From a bacterium (GTDB taxonomy: Bacteria > Bacteroidota > Ignavibacteria > SZUA-365): DNA of 64,000 nt. Positions 7,452 to 15,835 of this stretch are shown here, piece after piece. The stretch covers positions 186,001-250,000 of the forward strand of contig JAHLLD010000002.1 of assembly GCA_020444325.1 (NCBI GenBank), in the 5' to 3' direction. The first letter of the stretch is position 1; each line of letters starts with the position of its first letter. A program made the position numbers and the translations under genes. The notes beneath the pieces were generated by a model. The model made no database searches, was not told where the DNA came from, and worked only from the letters and a program-made list of their open reading frames with translations.

Positions 7452-9152
7452 ATGCTGACCTCGCTTGTTATCAGGAATTTCGCGCTGATCGAGGAAATCC
7501 GCATTCCTTTCGGACCGGGATTGACGGTCATGACAGGGGAGACCGGGGCGGGAAAATCCATTGTCATTGATGCGCTCGGACTCGTACTCGGCGAACGCGC
7601 CGACACGACCATGGTGCGCCAGGGGAGTGCCAAGGCGGTTGTCGAGGCTGAACTCGATGCGTCCGTCATTGAGCATATGCGTCCCGCTCTCGAGGAAATG
7701 GACATCGACTGGCAGCCGGTGCTCATCCTGCGACGCGAAGTCTCCGCAAAAGGGATCAGCCGCGCCTTCATCAACGATACGCCCGTACAGGTCCATGCCC
7801 TTCGCACCTTTGGTGATCGTCTCGTCGACATTCACGGTCAGCACGAGCATCAATCCCTTCTCCGGCCGGAAACCCATCGCGATATTCTCGACTCCGACCC
7901 CGCCGTCGCCGGCAAGCTCTCCTCCTACGCCGCGCTGTACGCTGACTTCACCGCCGCGGTGAAGGAACTCGCCGAAGCGCTTCGCACCCGCGATCGTATA
8001 GACGAACGACGTCTCGTGGCTGAGCATCAGCTGAAAGAAATTGCCATGGTCGCTCCGGAAGAAGGAGAGGACGAAGCAGTCGAACGCGATCTCAAGGTGG
8101 TCGAGCATGCGGAAAAGCTGGCTGTCTCGGCTAACGCCATCCTTGATCTCCTGTACGACGGGGATCAGAACGTTGTCGACATGCTGGGCCGCTGCGACAG
8201 GCATTTTACCGAGCTGCGCAATATCGATGACAGTTTCGAGGAAATGCAGAAAGAAGTGGAAGGCGCATCTGCCGGACTCGCGGAAATTGCGCGCTCGGTG
8301 CGGGATTACCTTGAGAGTATCGATTTTTCTCCTGATCGGGCCGAGCAGCTGCGACACCGTCTGGCGGAGTTGACCGGGCTGAAACGGAAATTCCGTGCCA
8401 CGCTTTCGGAGCTTCTCGAAAAGCGCGCTCAGCTGCAGGAAGAACTCGACGGACTCGATTCCATCGACGACCGCATTGAAGACCTGCAGCGGCAGACCGA
8501 AACCTTGCGAGCGAAAACATCCACCGCGGCGTCAGCGCTCAGTGCAGCCCGCAGGAAAGCCGCAGCCACGCTGTCGAAAAGTGTATCGGCCGAACTTGCG
8601 GAGCTGGGTATCAAGCACGCAGTGTTTGAGACACAACTCGGCCAGCAACCCGCGACCGCTGCTGATGAGCGGCATCTTCTGCAGGACGGTGTTCCTGTCT
8701 CCGCGGATGAGTATGGCTGGGATGACATAGAGTTTCAGCTGTCCACGAACCTGGGAGAGGAAGTGAAACCGTTGCATAAAGTGGTTTCCGGCGGTGAGGT
8801 CTCGCGCATCATGCTTGCGTTGAAATCCATCTTTGCGGGGCGTGACCGCATTCCCATCATGGTGTTCGATGAGATCGACGTTGGTGTCAGTGGCGGTATC
8901 GCCAAGAAGGTCGGCAACGCCATGAAGAAGCTTGCGAAAGAACATCAAATACTTACCATCACACACCTCCCGCAGATTGCAGGTGTCGGCAATGCGCATC
9001 TTCTGGTCGAAAAGCACGTAGGAAACGGAAGGACGTCCACCGCCGTGACCGTACTCGACAGGGAAGAGCGCACCCGTGAAATCGCACGCCTGCTGAGCGG
9101 CGACAAGGTGACCGACGCCGCCTTACAGAGTGCGCGCGAGCTGATGGTGTAG
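7452..9152 (+). CDS. recN: DNA repair protein RecN
   Basis: 566 residues, the normal RecN size. The N-terminal half-ATPase has the Walker A motif GETGAGKS (29-36). Long coiled-coil segments fill the middle (about 160-370). The C-terminal half-ATPase shows the ABC signature VSGGEVSRIMLALKSIF and Walker B VFDEIDVGVSGGIA. RecN is an SMC-like protein that tethers DNA ends during double-strand break repair and is commonly part of the SOS response; no dyad like the one at lexA is evident upstream here. Confidence 0.95.
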   Translation: MLTSLVIRNFALIEEIRIPFGPGLTVMTGETGAGKSIVIDALGLVLGERADTTMVRQGSAKAVVEAELDASVIEHMRPALEEMDIDWQPVLILRREVSAKGISRAFINDTPVQVHALRTFGDRLVDIHGQHEHQSLLRPETHRDILDSDPAVAGKLSSYAALYADFTAAVKELAEALRTRDRIDERRLVAEHQLKEIAMVAPEEGEDEAVERDLKVVEHAEKLAVSANAILDLLYDGDQNVVDMLGRCDRHFTELRNIDDSFEEMQKEVEGASAGLAEIARSVRDYLESIDFSPDRAEQLRHRLAELTGLKRKFRATLSELLEKRAQLQEELDGLDSIDDRIEDLQRQTETLRAKTSTAASALSAARRKAAATLSKSVSAELAELGIKHAVFETQLGQQPATAADERHLLQDGVPVSADEYGWDDIEFQLSTNLGEEVKPLHKVVSGGEVSRIMLALKSIFAGRDRIPIMVFDEIDVGVSGGIAKKVGNAMKKLAKEHQILTITHLPQIAGVGNAHLLVEKHVGNGRTSTAVTVLDREERTREIARLLSGDKVTDAALQSARELMV

Positions 9153-9186
9153 CACACGCATTTTCACAATCAAATCAGATCCATTT

Positions 9187-10584
9187 ATGTCCATCGCTTT
9201 CTACAATACGCTCTCGCGAAAAGTCGAATCCTTCACCCCGATCAGCGAAGGCGAGGTGCGGATGTACACCTGCGGTCCCACGGTGTACGATTTCTTTCAC
9301 ATCGGCAACGCACGTTCTTTCGTCATGTCCGATATCATCCGGCGCTATTTCGAATTCCGTGGTTTCCGGGTGACTTACGTGATGAACATCACGGACATCG
9401 ACGACAAAATCATCAACCGTGCAAATGAGGAAGGAGTGTCTTCCTCGCAGGTGGCAAATACGTTTGCAGACGCTTTCCTTAAAGACACCGCGCGTTTCGG
9501 TATTCGTCCCGCAGACGTGCATCCCCGCGCAACGGAAACGATGGAGGAAATCATCACGCATATCCAGGGACTCATCGACAGCGGTTCGGCTTACGTGGTA
9601 GACGGTGATGTGTTTTTCCGTGTCTCCGCTTTCGATGGCTATGGCAAACTCAGCCGCAAGAATATCGACGACCTCGTCGTGGGTTCCCGCGTCGAAGCGG
9701 ATACGCGCAAGGAAAATCCTGTCGATTTCGCACTGTGGAAGAGCGCCAAGCCCGGTGAACCTGCCTGGGATGCACCCTGGGGCAGCGGCCGTCCGGGCTG
9801 GCATATCGAGTGCTCGGTGATGTCGCAGAAATTCCTCGGCGAAACGTTCGACATCCATGCCGGCGGCAACGATTTGATTTTCCCGCATCACGAAAACGAG
9901 ATCGCGCAGAGCGAAGCCCTCACCGGTGCACCGTTCGCGCATTACTGGATCCATTTCGGTTTCCTGAACATCGACAACGAGAAAATGTCGAAGTCGCTCG
10001 GGAATTTCTTCACCGCCCGTGAAATCCTGGAGAAGTATCCCGCCACCGTGCTGCGTTTCTACTACCTGCAGACGCATTACCGGAGTCCGCTGAATTTCAC
10101 GCACGAAGGACTCGAGGCTGCGAAAACCGGGCTCCAGAAACTGCAGGGTCTCTACGATACGCTGCGTGCTACCGCAGCAGGGACGCAGGCCTTCGATGTC
10201 GCCGCATGGGAAACCCGCTTTACCGATGCGATGGATGATGACTTCAATACTCCCGCCGCCTTCGGTGCGCTGTTTGAAATGACGCGCGAGGCGAACAGTG
10301 TGCTGCGAGCAGACGATGGCATGTCCGATGCATCACGCCATGCGCTTGCCGATTTTCTCCAGCGCGTCGGCGTGACGCTGTTCGGCGTTCTTCGCGAGGA
10401 AGCCGAGGTGCAGGGCGGCGATGAGAAGCTCGAGGGCGTGATGCAGCTGCTCATCGATCTCCGTACGGAAGCGCGGAAGGAAAAGCAGTTCGCACTGTCC
10501 GACAGGATTCGTGACGGACTCAAAGAGCTGGGTATCGTACTCGAGGATTCGCGGGAGGGGACAACCTGGAAATTCACGTCCTAG
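9187..10584 (+). CDS. cysS: cysteinyl-tRNA synthetase
   Basis: A 465-residue class I aminoacyl-tRNA synthetase. It has HIGN (38-41) and KMSKS (266-270), and the zinc-site residues of the family: C29 in CGPTVYD, C209 in WHIECSV, H234 in HHENE. The C-terminal helical region (about 300-465) is complete. It charges tRNA-Cys in the cytoplasm. The next gene starts 7 bases downstream. Confidence 0.97.
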   Translation: MSIAFYNTLSRKVESFTPISEGEVRMYTCGPTVYDFFHIGNARSFVMSDIIRRYFEFRGFRVTYVMNITDIDDKIINRANEEGVSSSQVANTFADAFLKDTARFGIRPADVHPRATETMEEIITHIQGLIDSGSAYVVDGDVFFRVSAFDGYGKLSRKNIDDLVVGSRVEADTRKENPVDFALWKSAKPGEPAWDAPWGSGRPGWHIECSVMSQKFLGETFDIHAGGNDLIFPHHENEIAQSEALTGAPFAHYWIHFGFLNIDNEKMSKSLGNFFTAREILEKYPATVLRFYYLQTHYRSPLNFTHEGLEAAKTGLQKLQGLYDTLRATAAGTQAFDVAAWETRFTDAMDDDFNTPAAFGALFEMTREANSVLRADDGMSDASRHALADFLQRVGVTLFGVLREEAEVQGGDEKLEGVMQLLIDLRTEARKEKQFALSDRIRDGLKELGIVLEDSREGTTWKFTS

Positions 10585-10591
10585 GATAGCC

Positions 10592-11125
10592 ATGGCCGAT
10601 CAGGAACAACATCAACCGTCATCCTTCCTCTGGGGCAGCTTCTTCCAGCGCGACCCGGAGAAGAATCTCCTCACACTGCTGCGCGGCGTCCCGATTTTTG
10701 AAGGACTCTCACGCAGCGATCTCAAAGCGGTGGAGCGCATCCTGCACCGGCGCAAGTATCACGCGGGTGAGTATGTGTTCCGTGAAGGCGATCCCGGTCT
10801 CGGCATGTACATCGTCGAAGCTGGGGAAGTGTCGATTGTCAGCGAAAGCCGCTCTACGGAAATAGCGCGCCTGTCGAAAGGCGATTTCTTCGGAGAAATG
10901 TCACTGTTCAATGAGCGTCCCCGCAATGCCAGCGCCGTGGCCTATGAAGACACCAAGCTCTTCGGATTTTTCCAGCCGGATCTGTTCTCACTTCTGGAAA
11001 CGCGTCCCAGGATCGGTGTGAAGGTGGTCGCCAAACTCGCCGGTATTCTGGCGGAACGCCTCTACAAGGCAAGCGTGGAAAACGCTCGTCTGCTAGCTGA
11101 GATCGCAAGGAAGGAAGCACCCTGA
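10592..11125 (+). CDS. cyclic nucleotide-binding domain protein without a DNA-binding domain
   Basis: 177 residues from ATG 10592. The central part is a cNMP-binding jelly roll: LRGVPIFEGLS, GEYVFREGDPGLGMYIVEAGEVSIV, then LSKGDFFGEMSLFNERPRNA, which is the phosphate-binding cassette region. What follows is one long helical segment with no helix-turn-helix, so it is not a CRP-type regulator. It sits between cysS and an AI-2E-family permease, starting 7 bases after the one and ending 1 base before the other. It may regulate the permease or another partner by nucleotide binding; that is inference. The ligand is unknown. Confidence 0.8.
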   Translation: MADQEQHQPSSFLWGSFFQRDPEKNLLTLLRGVPIFEGLSRSDLKAVERILHRRKYHAGEYVFREGDPGLGMYIVEAGEVSIVSESRSTEIARLSKGDFFGEMSLFNERPRNASAVAYEDTKLFGFFQPDLFSLLETRPRIGVKVVAKLAGILAERLYKASVENARLLAEIARKEAP

Positions 11126-11126
11126 G

Positions 11127-12164
11127 ATGCTGACCAACACCAAGATCCTCATCGTACTTCTCCTGCTCGCCGTAGCACTGCTGCTGGCACTGACGGTGTA
11201 TACCATTGGCTCCATCGTGGCGATACTGCTGCTGGCCATGCTGTTCGCATTCGTCATCACGCCTGCTGTTGACTGGCTCGAGAGCCATGGCATGCCACGG
11301 CTCCTCGCGTCGACCGTCATGTTTCTGCTATCGCTCGGGGCGTTCCTCGTTGTGGCATATTTCCTCTCGCCGCTGCTGTACGATCAGGTCATGGTGCTGC
11401 AGGAACGCGTGAGCTTCGGTGAAATGCGTAAGAGTATTCCGCAGCTCGAGAAGCAGATTGTCAGCTCACTCTCGTTTCTTGGCGTCCGCGATCTGCATCT
11501 GACCACACGGATTGAAGATCTGGTCAGCATGATGTTCGACAACATCCTGAACATCGCCTCGGGAATTGTAGGACTGATGATTTTCGTGGTGATGACGCTG
11601 ATCTCCACATTCTTCATGCTCAAGGACAGCAGGAAGCTGAAGAAGTCTCTTATCGAAATCGTCCCGAACCAGTTTTTTGAAATGTCGCTGAGCATTCTGC
11701 ACAAGATCGACTGGTCGCTCGGGGCATATCTTCGTGGCCTTCTCCTCGACGCATTTGTGATCGGCATTGTGACGACGTTCTCGATGTGGCTCCTCGATAT
11801 TCCGAACTACATGCTCATCGGACTGGTCGCTGCCATGGCGAATCTTGTGCCCTACCTCGGTCCACCTACGGCTGCACTGGTCGCGAGCACAATCTCCGTC
11901 ATTACACTCGGCACCTTTGAACAGGTTCCGCTGATCCTGATCACCTTCACGCTGATTCGTCTTCTCGACGATTCCATCATTCAGCCGCTGACCATCTCGC
12001 AGAGCGTGCGGCTGCATCCCCTGACCATTATTTTTACCATTCTGATCGGGGGGCAGCTGTTCGGCATTCTCGGCATGCTTTTCGCCGTGCCCGTCGCCAG
12101 TGTCATCAAGGTGATCACCTTTGAATTGTACTCCGGCCTGAAGCGCTACAGGGCGGTGTACTGA
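11127..12164 (+). CDS. AI-2E family (PerM-like) membrane transporter
   Basis: 345 residues with about seven or eight membrane segments: two at the N-terminus (residues about 5-50), one near 65-85, a soluble loop, then a cluster from about 145 onward, including the conserved GLVAAMANLVPYLGPP region and the PLTISQSVRLHPLTIIFTIL stretch typical of the family. Members export autoinducer-2, or in other lineages act as ion exchangers, so the substrate cannot be assigned. The start lies 1 base after the cNMP-binding gene, making a shared transcript likely. Confidence 0.85.
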   Translation: MLTNTKILIVLLLLAVALLLALTVYTIGSIVAILLLAMLFAFVITPAVDWLESHGMPRLLASTVMFLLSLGAFLVVAYFLSPLLYDQVMVLQERVSFGEMRKSIPQLEKQIVSSLSFLGVRDLHLTTRIEDLVSMMFDNILNIASGIVGLMIFVVMTLISTFFMLKDSRKLKKSLIEIVPNQFFEMSLSILHKIDWSLGAYLRGLLLDAFVIGIVTTFSMWLLDIPNYMLIGLVAAMANLVPYLGPPTAALVASTISVITLGTFEQVPLILITFTLIRLLDDSIIQPLTISQSVRLHPLTIIFTILIGGQLFGILGMLFAVPVASVIKVITFELYSGLKRYRAVY

Positions 12165-12197
12165 TCCCACTATTGTCTCAGCCACATTACCGATTCC

Positions 12198-13634
12198 ATG
12201 TCTGAAAATACGTCCGAAGTCCCTGTCATCAGACGGGGCGATGTTCTTGAAATCGATGTAGAAAAAGCCGCGTTTGAAGGACGCTCGATGGCCCGTGTGG
12301 GTAACATGGTGGTGTTCGTCGACGGCGCCGTGCCCGGCGACCGTGTCAAAGCGCAGGTGTACAGGAAAAAGAAGCAGTTTGCCGAAGCACGGGTGGAAGA
12401 ACTGCTCTCACCGTCGCCTGACCGCGTCGATCCCGCCTGCCGGCATTTCGGCGTCTGCGGTGGCTGCAAATGGCAGCACATGGATTACGGCAAACAGCTG
12501 TACTGGAAACGGGAGCACGTGATCGATGCGTTTACGCGCGTCGGCGGCTTTGAGACTCCTCCAGTGCAGGACACGCTCCCGGCGATTGAGCCTTTCTGGT
12601 ATCGCAACAAGATGGAGTTCTCTTTCGGAGAAATGCGCTGGCTCATGCCGGATGAACTGGGTGTGATCGACCGCGATGCCGAGTTGTTTGCACTCGGACT
12701 GCATATCCCGAAACGCTACGATCGCATCCTTCATATCGACGATTGCCGCCTGGAGTCGCCCGAGAGCAATGCGATTCTCAATGCGACGCGCACGTTTTTC
12801 CTCGAGCATGACGTACCCGCGTATTCTACGCGCACGCATACAGGAGATCTGAGGAACCTGGTTATCCGGGAAGGCAAGCACACCGGCGAGCGCATGGTGT
12901 ACCTGGTTTCGACGCATCGGCGTGAGGACATTATGCCGCAGTACGCGGAGCTTCTCCAGCGAGAGGAATTCGGTGTTACCACTTTCGTGCACGGAGTGAC
13001 CGACCGCAAGTCATCCGTTGCGATTGGTGATGAGGACATTGTGTATTTCGGGGAGGGCAGTATTCGGGATCAGCTCGGAGAGAATATTTTCCGTATTTCC
13101 CCGACATCGTTTTTCCAGACCAATACCCTGCAGGCGGAGCGACTATACAGTCTCGCCGAGAAGGCCGCGGCACTGCTGAAGGATGACATCGTCTGGGACC
13201 TCTATTGCGGCACCGGTACGATATCATTGTTTATCGCCCGGCACGTGCGGCATGTCGTCGGTGTGGAACTCAACGCATCGGCCATAGAAGACGCAAGAAA
13301 GAACGCACAGGACAATGCCATAGACAATACCGAGTTCCATTGTGCCGACATCGTGAACTTTCTCGGGGACGAGGCACCGCCGGACGTTCCCATACCTGAT
13401 GTCATCATTACGGATCCGCCTCGTGCCGGCATGCACACCAAGGTTGTCGAGGCCATTGGGAGCTCTGGCGTTGAGCGGCTCGTGTATGTGTCCTGCAATC
13501 CCGCCACAAGCGCGCGTGACTGCGGCATGCTGCGGGAGTACGGCTACGCCGTCGAAAACATCACTCCAGTAGATATGTTCCCTCACACCTATCATATCGA
13601 ATGCGTCATCACACTGCGCAAACATACCGACTGA
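12198..13634 (+). CDS. rlmD: 23S rRNA (uracil-5)-methyltransferase, RlmD-like
   Basis: 478 residues. An N-terminal TRAM domain (about 10-68) is followed by iron-sulfur ligands C81, C87 and C90 in CRHFGVCGGC and C183 in DDCRLESPES. The SAM-binding motif is DLYCGTGTISLFIA, then DPPRAGMH and VSCNPATSARD, whose cysteine is the catalytic nucleophile. The family makes m5U in 23S rRNA; RlmC, RlmD and RlmCD types are not told apart reliably by eye, so the symbol is approximate. The last 34 bases overlap the next gene. Confidence 0.88.
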   Translation: MSENTSEVPVIRRGDVLEIDVEKAAFEGRSMARVGNMVVFVDGAVPGDRVKAQVYRKKKQFAEARVEELLSPSPDRVDPACRHFGVCGGCKWQHMDYGKQLYWKREHVIDAFTRVGGFETPPVQDTLPAIEPFWYRNKMEFSFGEMRWLMPDELGVIDRDAELFALGLHIPKRYDRILHIDDCRLESPESNAILNATRTFFLEHDVPAYSTRTHTGDLRNLVIREGKHTGERMVYLVSTHRREDIMPQYAELLQREEFGVTTFVHGVTDRKSSVAIGDEDIVYFGEGSIRDQLGENIFRISPTSFFQTNTLQAERLYSLAEKAAALLKDDIVWDLYCGTGTISLFIARHVRHVVGVELNASAIEDARKNAQDNAIDNTEFHCADIVNFLGDEAPPDVPIPDVIITDPPRAGMHTKVVEAIGSSGVERLVYVSCNPATSARDCGMLREYGYAVENITPVDMFPHTYHIECVITLRKHTD

Positions 13635-14440
13635 CGATTGCACTGGTGCTCGTGTATCTGTGCATGACGGTGTCTGGCGTTCATGCGCAGGGCAGGGTGT
13701 CAGGCGCTATCGATCATGATTTCGATGTGTTCGTGGATGATGCCGGAGATATCTTTTCCGCTCCCGCTGATTTTGATGGGCGAGACTGGCTGACGGCCGG
13801 ACTTATCGCCGCGGCCGGAGTGGCGGCCTGGACAGTGGATGATGATGTTCGCAGCTGGTCGCAGGAACATCGGACGGAGGCGACGGACGATTGGCTGGTG
13901 GTAGGAGACTATTACGGGAGCGGACTCACGGGTGGTGTGCTTGGACTCGGGATGTATGGCGGGGGACTGGCGTTCGACGATGAGTGGACCCGTGTGACAG
14001 GGCGTATGATCATTCAGTCACAGATTTACAGCACCTTCATCACGCATCTGCTGAAAACCATTCTGGGCCGCGCTCGTCCATTCACCGACGAAGGGAAAGG
14101 GGCCTTCCATTTTTTCCGCTTCGATGAAGCGTACTGGTCTCATCCATCCGGCCATGCCACATCCGCATTCGCACTTTCCTCCACGCTCTCGCGCCGCGTG
14201 GGCAGTCTCCCCCTGTCTGTTTTCCTCTATACATTTTCCACAGTAACCGTGCTGCAGCGTGTGATGGCAGACAAGCACTGGCTTTCTGACACCATCGTCG
14301 GTGCGGCGATTGGAACCGTTGTCGGACTCGCTGTTGTGCAGCTCGAAGAAAGCCGTGAGGTCGAAGATTCGGATAGATATCCCATATCCGCAGGATTCAG
14401 CCCTCATCGTCCTGCAGTCCGGATCATCCTTCCCCTCTAG
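13601..14440 (+). CDS. PAP2-family phosphatase, exported or membrane-associated
   Basis: 279 residues beginning with a hydrophobic signal segment (about 11-30, ending VHAQ). The three PAP2 motifs are present: K152 to R159-P160 (KTILGRARP), P182-SGH (HPSGHATSAF) and R220 to H226/D230 (RVMADKHWLSD). The enzyme should dephosphorylate a lipid phosphate or pyrophosphate, such as undecaprenyl pyrophosphate or phosphatidate, outside the cytoplasm. The start at ATG 13601 lies within the 3' end of the RlmD-like gene in another frame and has no clear ribosome site, so translation may depend on coupling. Confidence 0.85.
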   Translation: MRHHTAQTYRLTIALVLVYLCMTVSGVHAQGRVSGAIDHDFDVFVDDAGDIFSAPADFDGRDWLTAGLIAAAGVAAWTVDDDVRSWSQEHRTEATDDWLVVGDYYGSGLTGGVLGLGMYGGGLAFDDEWTRVTGRMIIQSQIYSTFITHLLKTILGRARPFTDEGKGAFHFFRFDEAYWSHPSGHATSAFALSSTLSRRVGSLPLSVFLYTFSTVTVLQRVMADKHWLSDTIVGAAIGTVVGLAVVQLEESREVEDSDRYPISAGFSPHRPAVRIILPL

Positions 14441-14463
14441 GCAACGTCCTTTCCGTCCGGGCC

Positions 14464-15144
14464 TCATCCCCTTCGTATATCATTTCCCAGGAGCAGCCAG
14501 CGATCGCCGGGCAGCCGGTGCAATTGTGCGCGTGCAATGATGGGGCGGTTTGCCGGACCGATGAAATGCAGATCGATTTCGCCCGGTTCTTCCGCGGCGT
14601 GCAATGCCGCCCGCAGTGTGGCTGCGTCCTCTGTGTCGGCGGAGAGAACGTCTAGCAGATTCTGCCGCGAGATTTCGCCCGGTACGCTTCCAAGTCGCGC
14701 GGCCGTGTCCGCATCCGTTGCATGAATATTAAGGTGCGCGTCGATCTGGAAGTAGAAGGGACGTGCGCGGTAGCGATGCGCGTTGCGTTTCAGGTGTCCA
14801 TGCAGTGCCTTGACCAACGCTGCATTCTCTTCGGTCCGAGCGTCCTCCAGCTCTGCCAGCACGCTTTCCGCATCGGTATCCCTGTCGAGGAGGGACGTGA
14901 TGCGATCGAGCGGTACCGATGAGCTGCCAGACGCCCAGAGAGCACCGAGTCCTGCAAAACCGATGAGTGCCAGGACGACGGGAACGAGAATGATGGGTGA
15001 GCGCTGTATGTAGAGGGAAAGTCCCTCGACGAACAGGTAATCGAGAAGCACCACGACGGTAACGAAGCTGAGGAGCAGCAGAAAGAGCTGTGCCAGCAGG
15101 ACCCGATGGAACAGCGGTGGATGCTTCTTCAGGGGGGTGGACAT
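14464..15144 (-). CDS. membrane protein with two transmembrane segments, third gene of the Trk operon
   Basis: 226 residues. Two membrane helices (about 14-40 and 46-70) are followed by a charged helix with LDRITSLLDRDTDAESVLAELEDAR, reminiscent of a HAMP-type linker, then a soluble domain in which FQIDAHLNIHATDADTAARLG and the final IIARAQLHRLPGDRWLLLG resemble a PAS-like fold. No kinase or cyclase domain is attached. Its start is one base after the end of trkA, so it belongs to the same transcript and could sense conditions for, or modulate, potassium uptake. The family is not recognised. Confidence 0.7.
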   Translation of the reverse strand: MSTPLKKHPPLFHRVLLAQLFLLLLSFVTVVVLLDYLFVEGLSLYIQRSPIILVPVVLALIGFAGLGALWASGSSSVPLDRITSLLDRDTDAESVLAELEDARTEENAALVKALHGHLKRNAHRYRARPFYFQIDAHLNIHATDADTAARLGSVPGEISRQNLLDVLSADTEDAATLRAALHAAEEPGEIDLHFIGPANRPIIARAQLHRLPGDRWLLLGNDIRRG

Positions 15145-15145
15145 C

Positions 15146-15820
15146 CTAATCCTTCACCAGCCTTTCTATACTGTTGCGTTCTCCCATCAGAATCAGCGTG
15201 TCGTGCTTTTCAATTTTCGTATCCGCCATGGGCACACCGATGATGTCTTCGGGTCCGTCCGAAATGACATCCTTTTTTCGTTTGATGGTGATGAGGTTGA
15301 CATTGTGCTCACGCCGCAGATCGAGTTCCTTCAGCGTACGACCTTCCATGAACGTGGGGGCCTTGACCTGCAGGATGCTGTAGCGGTCGGTGAGCGGAAT
15401 GGCATCGAGAATGCTGGTGCTGATCAGGGAGCCCGCCAGTCGCTGTGCCATATCGAGGTCAGGCGATACGATTTTGTGCACGCCCACGCTCTTGAAAATA
15501 CGCGTGTGAATCGGAGATGTGGATTTGACGATGATGTTCTTGCAGCCGAATTCGAGCAGCAGGACGCAGGTCAGGAGTGCATTCTCGAAATCCTCGCCGA
15601 TGGATACGATGACCCCGTCGAGGTCTTCGAGCCCCTGGTTGCGCAGGGTTTTTTCATCCGTACTGTCGAGTCGAACGGCATACGCGACTTCATCCTTGAT
15701 CTCTTCGATTTTTGTCATCGTATTGTCGATAGCGATGACCTCCGCACCATTCTGGGTGAGTTCACGCGCGAGATTCTTTCCGAAATAGCCGAGTCCGATG
15801 ACGGCAAAACGCTTAACCAT
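15146..15820 (-). CDS. ktrA: potassium uptake regulatory subunit TrkA/KtrA
   Basis: 224 residues with an RCK N-domain of Rossmann type (VIGLGYFGKNLA at about 7-18, the nucleotide-binding glycines, ending in an acidic AIDN) and a TrkA-C domain from about residue 140. It is the single-RCK form, as in KtrA, not the double-length TrkA of enterobacteria. It should bind ATP/ADP or NAD(H) on the cytoplasmic side and gate the membrane pore encoded by the gene 15 bases upstream. Confidence 0.92.
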   Translation of the reverse strand: MVKRFAVIGLGYFGKNLARELTQNGAEVIAIDNTMTKIEEIKDEVAYAVRLDSTDEKTLRNQGLEDLDGVIVSIGEDFENALLTCVLLLEFGCKNIIVKSTSPIHTRIFKSVGVHKIVSPDLDMAQRLAGSLISTSILDAIPLTDRYSILQVKAPTFMEGRTLKELDLRREHNVNLITIKRKKDVISDGPEDIIGVPMADTKIEKHDTLILMGERNSIERLVKD

Positions 15821-15835
15821 GAGAATTCTCCGGGT

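Noticed and set aside
14441-14463. Terminator between the convergent PAP2 and Trk-operon genes
   Set aside because: Only 23 bases and no stem-loop with a T-run was found.
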